Assembly: GCA_964440935.1 (NCBI GenBank)
Contig: CAYTTY010000001.1
Location: 1 to 64,000 of the forward strand
Length of the DNA: 64,000 nucleotides
Direction of reading: 5' to 3'
DNA from: WJJR01 sp964440935
Lineage (GTDB): Bacteria > Zixibacteria > MSB-5A5 > WJJR01
How positions within the stretch are numbered: position 1 is the first letter of the stretch; each line of letters begins with the position of its first letter. The notes under the pieces were generated by a model that saw only the letters and a program-made list of their open reading frames with translations, searched no databases and was not told the DNA's origin. This document shows, one piece after another, positions 36,054 through 43,372 of this stretch. The position numbers and the translations under genes are program-made.

Positions 36054-37463
36054 ATGACGACATCAGCCGCCCAGATTGACCAATGGCTTCTGGCCCTCAC
36101 CGAGCACCAGCAACTTGAATTTAAGGAGGCCAAGACTCAGTTCGATCGAGAGAGGTTGCTGAAGTATTGCGTGGCGCTGGCGAATGAGCGGGGAGGACTG
36201 CTGCTTCTCGGCGTATCCGATAAGAGACCGCGAAAAGTGGTTGGAACGCAGGCCTTTCTTGACCCTGTCAAACTGTCCGAGAGCCTCTTTCAGACGCTGG
36301 GATTTCGGGTGGACATCGAGGAGGTACATCATCCCGACGGTCGCGTACTCGTCCTTCGCATCCCCTCGCGGCCCCGCGGCACCGCCTATCATCACAATGG
36401 GTCCTACTTGATGCGATCCGGACAGGCGCTGGTTTCAATGTCGGAAGACCAACTGAGGAGCATTTTCGCAGAAGGAGAGCCCGATTGGCTGGAGGAGCCG
36501 GCGCTGAGCCGAATCGACGCTCAGGAGATCGTGGAGTTGCTCGATACGCAAACCTACTTTGAACTCATCAAGCTCCCCTATCCCACCGAACGCACCCGGG
36601 TTATTGATCGACTACTCGATGAAAGGCTGATCGATGGGGATGGTTCGGCATTCTCAATTCGCCGAGTGGGTGCGCTCCTGCTAGCCAAGGACTTGTCCAA
36701 GTTCGCGGAGCTGACGCGGAAGGCCCCACGCGTTGCCGTCTACACGGGGAATTCGAAAAAAGAGACGCGCTTGGATCAAACCGGAATCAAGGGATACGCC
36801 GTCGGATTTCGTGGCTTAGTTCGCTTCGTCATGGGGCAGCTTCCTCAGAATGAGGTGATTGAAGACGCTCTCCGACAGGAAGTAAAACTGGTCCCAGAGA
36901 TTGTGATCCGTGAATTGGTGGCCAATGCCCTCATCCATCAGGATTTCCAGATACAAGGTGCATCGGTCATGATTGAAATCTACTCGGACCGCGTCGAAAT
37001 CTCGAACCCTGGGAAGCCGATCGTACCAGTTGATCGCTTCATCGACGGCTACCAATCACGCAACGAGCGACTTGCCGACATCATGAGGCGCCTCGGCATC
37101 TGCGAGGAGAAAAGCAGCGGAATCGACAAGGTAGTCGACGCCGCGGAAGCGTACCAACTCCCGGCCCCGAATTTTCTTGCGGGTTTCAACCGCACTCAGG
37201 CGATTATCTATGGGCCACGCGACTTCGACGACATGGATCGAAATGACCGCATTCGGGCATGTTATCAACACTGCGCCCTCCGATGGGTCATGAACGAGCG
37301 GATGACCAATCAGACTCTGCGCAAGCGATTCGACCTGCCAGAAAGCAAGAGCTCAATCGTGTCGCAAGTGATCGCCGCGACAATTGAGGCCGACCTTATC
37401 AAACTCGATACCTCGGTTGGAGGGTCTCGAAAATTCGCGCGGTATCTGCCATATTGGGCATAG
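36054..37463 (+). CDS. AlbA_2-domain putative DNA-binding/ATP-binding protein
   Basis: 469 residues from the ATG at 36054; a TTG four codons earlier is possible. The N-terminal AlbA_2 (Schlafen-like) domain reads EFKEAKTQFDRERLLKYCVALANERGGLLLLGVSD, with GSYLMRSGQALVSM. The middle carries a GHKL-like ATPase patch (IRELVANALIHQDFQIQGASVMIEIYSDRVEISNPGKP and KSSGIDKVVDAAE), and the C-terminus is a winged-helix-like region. Such RecG-related proteins are often called transcriptional regulators and occur near mobile elements and defence genes. No target is evident. It faces away from the ECF operon, with 235 bp between. Confidence 0.88.
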   Translation: MTTSAAQIDQWLLALTEHQQLEFKEAKTQFDRERLLKYCVALANERGGLLLLGVSDKRPRKVVGTQAFLDPVKLSESLFQTLGFRVDIEEVHHPDGRVLVLRIPSRPRGTAYHHNGSYLMRSGQALVSMSEDQLRSIFAEGEPDWLEEPALSRIDAQEIVELLDTQTYFELIKLPYPTERTRVIDRLLDERLIDGDGSAFSIRRVGALLLAKDLSKFAELTRKAPRVAVYTGNSKKETRLDQTGIKGYAVGFRGLVRFVMGQLPQNEVIEDALRQEVKLVPEIVIRELVANALIHQDFQIQGASVMIEIYSDRVEISNPGKPIVPVDRFIDGYQSRNERLADIMRRLGICEEKSSGIDKVVDAAEAYQLPAPNFLAGFNRTQAIIYGPRDFDDMDRNDRIRACYQHCALRWVMNERMTNQTLRKRFDLPESKSSIVSQVIAATIEADLIKLDTSVGGSRKFARYLPYWA

Positions 37464-37587
37464 TTTTAATTAACCAGCCAGGGTGGTCGACGCCGATGAT
37501 TCACCCTAACGCATTGTTGAACAGTCAGTTGCTTATTTAAGCGTTTGCCGGGAGCTGTGGCTTCGGAGAGCAGGATTTGAGACGCCC

Positions 37588-37902
37588 ATGGACATCGCCA
37601 CCGTCATCGGAACTGTTGTTTGCACGCGCAAGGAGGAGAAGCTGCGCGGGTATAAGCTGCTGCTGGTTTCGGCGGCGGATGATCCCAACACCGATCCCAA
37701 TCCGATTGTGGCGCTTGATACGGTGGGGGCCGGTGTCGGTGAACGGGTGATTGTCGTACGCGGGTCCTCCGCGCGAGCCGCCGCTGACCTGGAATCGACA
37801 CCGGTCGATGCCGCGGTGGTGGGGATCATCGACCATGTCGAGCAGGATGGGAAGCTCGTCTATCGCAAAGGCGCTGAGCCGTCTCCGGAGGTGATCCAGT
37901 GA
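37588..37902 (+). CDS. EutN/CcmL-family microcompartment vertex protein, copy 1
   Basis: 104 residues. The EutN/CcmL (BMC-P) fold is clear: VIGTVVCTRKEEKLRGYKLLLV, PIVALDTVGAGVGERVIVVRGSSAR and DAAVVGIIDHVE. In known shells these pentamers cap the vertices of the icosahedral shell. This is the first of three tandem paralogues. The next gene starts with a GTG that overlaps this stop as GTGA. No BMC hexamer or trimer gene is seen in the window. Confidence 0.92.
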   Translation: MDIATVIGTVVCTRKEEKLRGYKLLLVSAADDPNTDPNPIVALDTVGAGVGERVIVVRGSSARAAADLESTPVDAAVVGIIDHVEQDGKLVYRKGAEPSPEVIQ

Positions 37903-38183
37903 AGCTGGGGCGTGTCTGCGGGACCGTCGTCTCAACCGTAAAGAGCCCGGCGTTTGAAGGGGTGCCCTTACGCTTGATTTATCCCGCCACCGAGAACGGC
38001 TACAGCGGATCCGCCGATCCAATTTGGGCTGACAAACCGATTGTGGCCGTTGATACCGTCGGGTGCCGCGATGGTGACACAGTCATCTGGATTTCCGCAC
38101 GCGAGGCAACACTGGCACTGGTCGAGCATGTTCTGCCCACTGACGCCTCCATCGTCGGCATTGTCGATTCGATGTCGGAGTAA
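37899..38183 (+). CDS. EutN/CcmL-family microcompartment vertex protein, copy 2
   Basis: 94 residues with GTG start coupled to copy 1. Motifs: RVCGTVVSTVKSPAFEGVPLRLIYP, PIVAVDTVGCRDGDTVIWISAREA and DASIVGIVDSM. Compared with copy 1, the pore-region GAGVGE is changed to GCRDGD and the SSAR helix start is SAREA. It is a divergent paralogue and not a recent duplication, which suggests distinct roles or hetero-oligomers. Confidence 0.92.
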   Translation: MKLGRVCGTVVSTVKSPAFEGVPLRLIYPATENGYSGSADPIWADKPIVAVDTVGCRDGDTVIWISAREATLALVEHVLPTDASIVGIVDSMSE

Positions 38184-38186
38184 GCC

Positions 38187-38483
38187 ATGATTATCGCCCG
38201 CGTTTCCGGCCAGATCGTCTCCACCGCCAAGAACCCGAAATACAGACCGTTCAAGATTCTCCGCTGTGTCCCCGAACGTCTCGACGGCACCGTCCGCCAA
38301 GACGCCGCGCCGATCGTCGCGCTCGACACGGTCGATGCCGGTGTCGGCGATCGTGTGCTGATCTGCCAGGAAGGCAAATGGGCGCGCGAATATCTCGGCG
38401 ACATGGATTCCCCGGTCCGGTCGATGGTGGTTGCAGTGGTGGAGAAGATCGAGGTCGGCGCTGTGCCGAATGCGCTAACGTAG
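38187..38483 (+). CDS. EutN/CcmL-family microcompartment vertex protein, copy 3
   Basis: 98 residues, starting 3 bp after the stop of copy 2. Motifs: RVSGQIVSTAKNPKYRPFKILRCV, PIVALDTVDAGVGDRVLICQEGKWAR and SMVVAVVEKIEV. It differs from copies 1 and 2 in the GKWAR segment, where they have SSAR or SAREA. Tight spacing across the three genes supports one transcript. A long GAA-loop hairpin follows 12 bp downstream. Confidence 0.92.
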   Translation: MIIARVSGQIVSTAKNPKYRPFKILRCVPERLDGTVRQDAAPIVALDTVDAGVGDRVLICQEGKWAREYLGDMDSPVRSMVVAVVEKIEVGAVPNALT

Positions 38484-38610
38484 GGTGGATGGTTCTCGAC
38501 TCTGCTCGGAACGAGCAGAGTCGAGGTTCACCCACCAACGTCGGTCAACGCGCATGGTGGGTGCACCTCACCGGCACTCGTTCCAAGTGCCGCTGAGGTG
38601 CACCCATCCT
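38484..38610. repeat. Two large hairpins after the EutN cluster
   Basis: The first has perfect 14-bp arms CTCGACTCTGCTCG (38495-38508) and 38512-38525 with loop GAA. The second pairs GGGTGCACCTCACCGGCACT with AGTGCCGCTGAGGTGCACCC across 7 bases, with one mismatch. Neither is followed by a T-run. Confidence 0.75.
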
Positions 38611-38760
38611 ACGGCCTCAGAAATATGTTCCGTTTGAAGCCAACACGGTGGTCATCTGTGGCGTCACCCGCCCTCGGGTGACGCCTTGTCGGTACGGGAG
38701 CCGTCATGCGAGGGCGCATGACGGCACGCTGGAATCGGAAAGTTCTTCTGACAATCGCTA
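38611..38760. repeat. TIR-bounded non-coding element E5
   Basis: The right end AATCGGAAAGTTCTTCTGAC then AATCGCTA is clear; the left end CTCAGAAATATGTTCCGTTT is degenerate. The interior holds two hairpins with the CG-AGGG-CG core: 38660-38685 (complement loop CCCT, 11-bp arms) and 38700-38725 (11-bp arms). The rest of the gap, 38761-39078, shows no gene. Confidence 0.65.
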
Positions 38761-39078
38761 GAATCCACTCTCCACACCTCTTTTCCACACTTATCCACAT
38801 TCTCCACAACCGGGCCCAGAGTGCGGGAGGAATCCCATTCTGTGCATGGATTGAACCATCCACACCGTCAATTTCCGCCTTCGACATGTCATTTCCCTAA
38901 AGATTAACTTATTTCTCTGCAGTCACTTACGTAAATCCTGACTCCCGCCACATCTCCGGCAAGCCCCTTGCACTGTGCTGGTGAGGTAAATGTCGGTGTG
39001 GGCTGACCGATAATGTAATCCGGACGGAGTCATACCTCGATTGCGCCGGATTTCGGTCTCGTGCGAGGAGAATTGGGC

Positions 39079-39219
39079 ATGACTCCAAAACAGAAACCAG
39101 GCACGCGGAGGTCGCGGAAGACGTATTGGCACCTGTACAGCCTCCAAACGCTGAATCCGGAGAAATTCATTAAGGTGGTTGACAAGATTTTGCGACAGGA
39201 GTTCCACCTCATCAAATAG
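39079..39219 (+). CDS. Small basic protein of 46 residues
   Basis: ATG with GAGGAG centred about 10 bases upstream (39065-39070), stop TAG at 39217-39219. The product begins MTPKQKPGTRRSRKTYWHLY and ends KILRQEFHLIK. It is strongly basic at the N-terminus, with a Trp/Tyr patch and a likely amphipathic helix from residue 25. It resembles no family I recognise. Support is a strong ribosome-binding site and a well-composed product inside a 1-kb region otherwise without genes. It could be a nucleic-acid-binding peptide; the role is unknown. Confidence 0.5.
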   Translation: MTPKQKPGTRRSRKTYWHLYSLQTLNPEKFIKVVDKILRQEFHLIK

Positions 39220-39408
39220 GCCGCCTGGCCGTCCCGCAGCACAACGCACCGACATCGGAGCTTAAGTCGGTCGCGGCCCGAGAGGAGAGGGAGGATTCGG
39301 GCAATGGAAATGGATTTCGCACCACCACAAGGGCAATACGCCTGACAACATCACGCGGAATCCATTGTCCGGGTTTGACATGAGTCTGCCCGGAAATTGA
39401 GTTTGGCC

Positions 39409-39437
39409 TTGACAAGCGTCAGCGGCACCGATATTGT
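39409..39437 (+). promoter_or_regulatory. Sigma-70-type promoter of the M23 peptidase gene
   Basis: Perfect TTGACA (39409-39414), 17-base spacer, TATTGT (39432-39437), about 47 bp before the first credible ATG (39484). Confidence 0.65.
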
Positions 39438-39483
39438 GGCGCGTCTTAAGGCTGTTTCGGGAACGGCTTGTAAACCAAAGGTT

Positions 39484-40443
39484 ATGAGGGATATGAGGGT
39501 CAAGGAACGGCTCCAGTTGATGATTATTCCGCCATCCACCGATGGCGTGCGGCAGTATTCGATACCACCATGGATCATTCCCGGCGTATTGATTTCCGTT
39601 GGAGTGCTGGTCTTGGTGACGCTGACCACCAGCATTTTCGCCTTTAAGTATTGGGACAGCGATTCCGAACTCGCCCGCCAGAAGGAAGCCAACCGCCAAC
39701 TCCAACTCCAGATCGCGCAACTCGACAATAGTGTTGATGATCTGCGCGGCAAACTGGTGTTGCTCGAAGAATCCGAACAGCAAGTGCGATCCGTCTTCGG
39801 CTTTCCCGAACTCGATCCGGCGGAGCGTGCGCTGGGTATCGGCGGTAATGTGTCGCCGGATGATTTGCTGATGGGCGATGCCGAGCACGCGACGTTCGAC
39901 GAGGTCTTCGCAATCGAAACCGACCTCGACCGTCTGCTGCGGCGCGCCGAATTCGAACGCGAAAACTTCGAAGCGATTTACAACGCCCTGGTTGACCGCA
40001 AAGAACAGCTCGACCACACCCCGTCGATCAGCCCTATTGACGGACACTTGGTTCGCGGCTACGGCATCCGTCCCGACCCGTTTACCGGTGTCAAACGGTT
40101 ACACGGTGGCATCGATCTGTCGGCCGATGTCGGCACACCGATACGGGCCCCGGCCAATGGCAAGGTGACGTCGACCGGGTACCAGTCGCAGCTCGGCAAG
40201 ATGATCAAGATCGACCATGGCTACGACGTGGAAACGCGCTACGGTCATCTCTCGAAGATTCTCGTGAAGCGTGGCCAGCAAGTGAAACGCGGCGAGGTGA
40301 TTGGCTACGCCGGCAACACCGGCTATTCCACCGGTCCGCACCTGCATTATGAGGTCCATGTCGACGGACGCCGCGTCGACCCGATGAAGTACATCTACGA
40401 TTTCGCACCCTGGACCGGCGAACCGCTCGCTCAGGCCGACTGA
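39484..40443 (+). CDS. Membrane-anchored M23-family (LytM) metallopeptidase
   Basis: About 319 residues from the ATG at 39484; an ATG at 39493 with GAGGG upstream is equally possible. One transmembrane segment (WIIPGVLISVGVLVLVTLTTS) is followed by a coiled coil (about 60-100) and an acidic linker. The C-terminal LytM domain has HGGIDLSADVGTPIRAPANG (zinc ligands His and Asp), GNTGYSTGPHLHYEV (HxH) and RYGHLS. All zinc ligands are present, so it is probably an active endopeptidase cutting peptidoglycan cross-links. The topology places the catalytic domain in the periplasm. Confidence 0.92.
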   Translation: MRDMRVKERLQLMIIPPSTDGVRQYSIPPWIIPGVLISVGVLVLVTLTTSIFAFKYWDSDSELARQKEANRQLQLQIAQLDNSVDDLRGKLVLLEESEQQVRSVFGFPELDPAERALGIGGNVSPDDLLMGDAEHATFDEVFAIETDLDRLLRRAEFERENFEAIYNALVDRKEQLDHTPSISPIDGHLVRGYGIRPDPFTGVKRLHGGIDLSADVGTPIRAPANGKVTSTGYQSQLGKMIKIDHGYDVETRYGHLSKILVKRGQQVKRGEVIGYAGNTGYSTGPHLHYEVHVDGRRVDPMKYIYDFAPWTGEPLAQAD

Positions 40444-40489
40444 GTCGGCCAGTGATCCCTAATCGGTAGTAGCTCCACCGAGACACACG

Positions 40490-40515
40490 GCACCGCCGGA
40501 AGGCGGTGCTGTCTC
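40490..40515 (+). terminator. Terminator of the M23 gene
   Basis: Stem GCACCGCC (40490-40497), loop GGAA, GGCGGTGC (40502-40509), then TGTCTCTGTTTTG. Confidence 0.65.
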
Positions 40516-40565
40516 TGTTTTGATCTGGGGAAATAATGATGCGATCGACAGACGAAGCGAGTGTT

Positions 40566-40680
40566 CCCTCTCCCCCATGACGGCTTTTTGTCTTGGGGGA
40601 GAGGGTTAGGGTGAGGGGGAATCGGATTGCCATTTACCTCTCACCCCAGCCCTCTCCCCCTTCGGCATCGCTCAGGACAG
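40566..40680. repeat. Dispersed hairpin repeat of the CCCTCTCCCCC type
   Basis: CCCTCTCCCCCATGAC, GGCTTTTT and an inverted arm ending GGGGGAGAGGG form a near-perfect hairpin. The same repeat, with the same GGCTTTTT loop, lies at 17973-18012. A third CCAGCCCTCTCCCCC segment follows near 40646. Confidence 0.7.
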
Positions 40681-40965
40681 GCCGCTGAAAAGTGTGGTGA
40701 GAGCGAGCTTTTGGATTCGGTCGCATTCATTGGGTACTTTGGCGATCAGTTGGAGTTGGCTGTTCCCCCCCCAATGGAACATCTGGCCCCTCCCAACGTT
40801 GAACCACAGACAACGTCAGGCCGGCGGATTGGGGAATTCCCTCACCGAAAATGGTGTCATTTAGGCTGTCGGACTGAAAAAAGTACTACGGAAGCAGGGG
40901 ATTTTTGTTGTATGTTAAATGCAGTCGCCCACAGGCAAATGTCAGAATCCTGGGGGGAGGCTACG

Positions 40966-41736
40966 ATGACTATGGCCGCAACCAAGAACCAGACCAAATC
41001 TCGCAAGAAACGCTCGCCGTCGAACAAGAAGACCGAGACGGCGTCGGCGGCCAAGACGCGTCGTGGACGCAAGCCCAAGTCGGCCAAGGTCCAAGACCAG
41101 GTGGACCTGCAGGATCAGCAGCAGGAAACCACCGATGAAAACGACGAGACTTACGTCAAGGACGTCATCCGCCAGATCCAGGAAGACGGCAAGAACCACC
41201 TGTTTAAGGAAATCATCGACCGCTACCGCTCGCAGGTCGCCGGGATCGCCTATAAGATGGTGCAGGACTACGACGACGCCAAAGACATCACCCAGATGGT
41301 GTTCGTCAAAACGTTCTACAACATCAAGCGGTTCGACCGCAGCAAACGGTTCTCGACGTGGCTCTATCGCATCGCGGTGAACGCGTCGATCGACTATATC
41401 CGCAAGTTCAAGAAGCACCGCTTCGAAGAACTCGACGATATCACCGAGCCGAAAGAGCCGACCCTGGCCACCCAAACGCCGGAGCAGGCCTTCCAGCTCA
41501 AGGAAGTGCGTGAGCATATTCTCAAAGCGGCCAAAAAGCTCAACGAAAAGCAGTACACCGCCTTTGTGCTCAAGGATCTCGAAGGTCTGGATATCGATGA
41601 GATCGCGCAGATCATGGGCATGCCGCAGGCCACCGTCCGCTGGTACCTCCACCGCGCCCGCAAGCACCTCCGTGGCGACCTCCGCCGCCGCTTCGGCCCC
41701 GTCCTCAATAAGCTGGGGATTTCGGGGGGGAAGTAG
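40966..41736 (+). CDS. ECF-type sigma factor with lysine-rich N-terminal extension
   Basis: 256 residues from the ATG at 40966, with GGGGGGAGG upstream. Residues 1-45 are Lys/Arg/Ala-rich (KSRKKRSPSNKKTETASAAK), followed by an acidic, Gln-rich linker and then region 2 (IIDRYRSQVAGIAYKMVQDYDDAKDITQMVFVKTF, STWLYRIAVNASIDYIRKFK). Region 4 is KLNEKQYTAFVLKDLEGLDIDEIAQIMGMPQATVRWYLHRARKHL. The extension is unusual for ECF factors and may contact DNA or a partner. No anti-sigma gene is adjacent. A weak GGAAC-N16-CGTT match lies at 40776-40800. Confidence 0.9.
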   Translation: MTMAATKNQTKSRKKRSPSNKKTETASAAKTRRGRKPKSAKVQDQVDLQDQQQETTDENDETYVKDVIRQIQEDGKNHLFKEIIDRYRSQVAGIAYKMVQDYDDAKDITQMVFVKTFYNIKRFDRSKRFSTWLYRIAVNASIDYIRKFKKHRFEELDDITEPKEPTLATQTPEQAFQLKEVREHILKAAKKLNEKQYTAFVLKDLEGLDIDEIAQIMGMPQATVRWYLHRARKHLRGDLRRRFGPVLNKLGISGGK

Positions 41737-42121
41737 TGGGGGGCTGCAGTTCCTGCCCATTGTTATCCGGGCATCCCACGGTTCAAGTGTGATTGACTTT
41801 CTGTTTTTCCAGTGAGATTCTTATTCACGATGGTGCAGTATAGAGGCACACGGCGATGGAATTGTGCCGGCGGCCTGAGTAAACCCTGACGAGGGCGTCA
41901 GGGGCACCCTGGCGGAAAAAACGCAGGAACGGCTACGAGCTGTTTGAACTACATACGACGGTAGTTCGGTCCGTTCGTAGCGCGGTGGTCAAGTCATAAT
42001 CTTCCTGTAAAAACGGGCTGAGTGCATCTCCTGCATCATCGTCGTTGTCTATGCCGGGTGCCCGTGACGATCTCTGCATGCGCATGCCATTGCAGCATAA
42101 TCCTCCTACTCGACACGGTGT
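41737..42121. other. Non-coding gap with one AGGG-loop hairpin
   Basis: CCCTGACG (41885-41892), AGGG, CGTCAGGG (41897-41904) is the only structure seen, plus a GGGTGCCCGTGACGA block at 42058-42072 shared with the RAYT repeats. No gene is supported. Confidence 0.6.
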
Positions 42122-42141
42122 GCCATGACCTTGGTCATGGC
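42122..42141. repeat. RAYT-associated palindrome, copy 1
   Basis: GCCATGACC-TT-GGTCATGGC, immediately next to and slightly outside the 3' end of the RAYT gene. Confidence 0.85.
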
Positions 42142-42142
42142 G

Positions 42143-42706
42143 TCAACCCTCGACCGGAATCGGTGTGAAGTCCCACGAAATCGCATCAACGACCAATGGT
42201 ACACTTGAGTGACCCGCACGTGATCGTGCACTGGACCACTCCCATTCGAGTGTACTTCCCACCAGTTCACGTCGGACCGGGTTTCCTTCAATATACTCTA
42301 CCGCATTTCGAATGGCGTTGTGATTCCAAAGATTCCGGTCAAATCCACCACCGGGCTGCCAAAAGCGATATCGGATCGGATTGCATCCCGTGTCGGCACT
42401 AGCCGCCAACCGTTGTGGGTGGTCGGTTCTCCAGTGCCGCAAGATGTCTCTGGAGAACTCCTCCTTGATTCTCCTCAGAATGTTGGCCATGGCATAGCGT
42501 TCGCGTCGTGGCCGAATCAACAAGTGAACATGCTCGGGCATAATCACGTAAGCCCAGATGTCGAACTGCTCAACGCGCCGAGCCTTGTCCAATGCCCTGG
42601 TGAACTCCATGCATGTATGCCGGTCGGTCAGGAACTTTCTGCGTTTCCAACAGGAGAACGTGAGAAAATGGGCGTGTCCGGGAATGTTGAAACTTTGACG
42701 ACTCAT
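42143..42706 (-). CDS. REP-associated tyrosine transposase (RAYT, Y1-Tnp family)
   Basis: 187 residues from the ATG at 42706. A longer open frame to 42823 merely translates the flanking palindromes. The Y1-Tnp/RAYT fold is indicated by PGHAHFLTFSCWKRRKFL, the HUH motif in MPEHVHLLIRP (His-59, His-61), FWQPGGGFDRN, and the C-terminal AIRNAVEYIEGNPVRRELV with WEWSSAR. These single-strand DNA transposase relatives process REP-type palindromes. The helix where the catalytic Tyr is expected reads RRIKEEFSRDIL, with Phe-84. Tyr-71 and Tyr-113 are near, so activity is uncertain. No other mobile-element gene is present. Confidence 0.88.
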   Translation of the reverse strand: MSRQSFNIPGHAHFLTFSCWKRRKFLTDRHTCMEFTRALDKARRVEQFDIWAYVIMPEHVHLLIRPRRERYAMANILRRIKEEFSRDILRHWRTDHPQRLAASADTGCNPIRYRFWQPGGGFDRNLWNHNAIRNAVEYIEGNPVRRELVGSTLEWEWSSARSRAGHSSVPLVVDAISWDFTPIPVEG

Positions 42707-42722
42707 AACTATCCCGATGTTT

Positions 42723-42826
42723 GCCATGACCAAGGTCATGGCACACGTGTGGTGATCTTGAAATTCACCATAACTAAGGTCATGGCGTGTCGTGTTCTCG
42801 AAATTCATCATGACCAAGGTCATGGC
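42723..42826. repeat. RAYT-associated palindromes, copies 2-4
   Basis: Copy 2 at 42723-42742 (GCCATGACC-AA-GGTCATGGC) is in the opposite orientation to copy 1 at the other end of the gene. Copy 3 (42767-42786) has a degenerate left half. Copy 4 is at 42807-42826. Copies 3 and 4 sit in a tandem unit of about 40 bp beginning GAAATTCA. Confidence 0.8.
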
Positions 42827-42903
42827 AGGTCATGCGTCCGAAAAGTAAGGAGATTTGGCAGGGCAGGTGGGTCAATCACTTTTGGTAAGCTTGGTGTCTC
42901 ATC

Positions 42904-43060
42904 CCCGGGGTGCCCGTGACGACTAATTCTTGTGTTACTGTGTGCCATGACCTTGGTCATGGCCGGGTGCCCCATCCGCTTGCGGTGGGTTTAGATTTTA
43001 TCGCGTAGACCGTCTACACGCAGTCGCCCGCAAAGAAGACACTGAATTCCCGCTTTCACG
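42904..43060. repeat. Long direct repeat containing palindrome copy 5
   Basis: GGGGTGCCCGTGACGACTAA, then palindrome copy 5 at 42944-42963, then GGTGCCCCATCCGCTTGCGG and a decaying match. It is repeated about 208 bp downstream. Confidence 0.8.
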
Positions 43061-43111
43061 GGAGTGACATGGTTTTTCTCGTCCTGTAAGTTGTTGTGAA
43101 TCAACGAAGAT

Positions 43112-43270
43112 GCCGGGGTGCCCGTGACGACTAATTCTTGTGTGACAGTGTGCCATGACCTTGGTCATGGTGTACTGCCCGGTGCCCCATCCGCTTGCGG
43201 TGGATTAAGATTCTGTCGCGTTGCCCGCTCAGAGGCAGTGACTCGCAAAACGACACTGGATCCCTGCGTC
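43112..43270. repeat. Long direct repeat containing palindrome copy 6
   Basis: Second copy of the unit at 42904-43060, with palindrome copy 6 at 43152-43171 and the same flanks. The two copies differ by scattered substitutions, so the duplication is not recent. Confidence 0.8.
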
Positions 43271-43372
43271 CGGGGCACCCGGGTCCCGCCGTCTTTCTGC
43301 ATCGAAAAGTGATTACCTCCGCTGATGGATTTTCGTATCCCTCGCCACAGACCTCAACGTGGAGTGTATCTC

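Noticed and set aside
36054..37463. Defence island around the AlbA_2 gene
   Set aside because: AlbA_2 proteins occur in defence systems, but no nuclease, methylase or other defence partner lies beside it; the neighbours are an ECF operon and vertex-protein genes.
40942..41760. Long antisense open frame opposite the third ECF sigma gene (272 codons)
   Set aside because: Leu/Val/Arg-rich translation that mirrors the codon pattern of the sigma gene; no ribosome-binding site or recognisable domain, whereas the plus-strand frame has full sigma regions 2 and 4.
42707..42823. N-terminal extension of the RAYT protein
   Set aside because: The extra residues are translation of the flanking GGTCATGGC palindromes; the family-like sequence begins at the ATG at 42706.
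42904..43270. CRISPR array
   Set aside because: There are only two long, diverged direct repeats of about 150 bp with embedded palindromes; no short regular repeat-spacer pattern and no cas genes.
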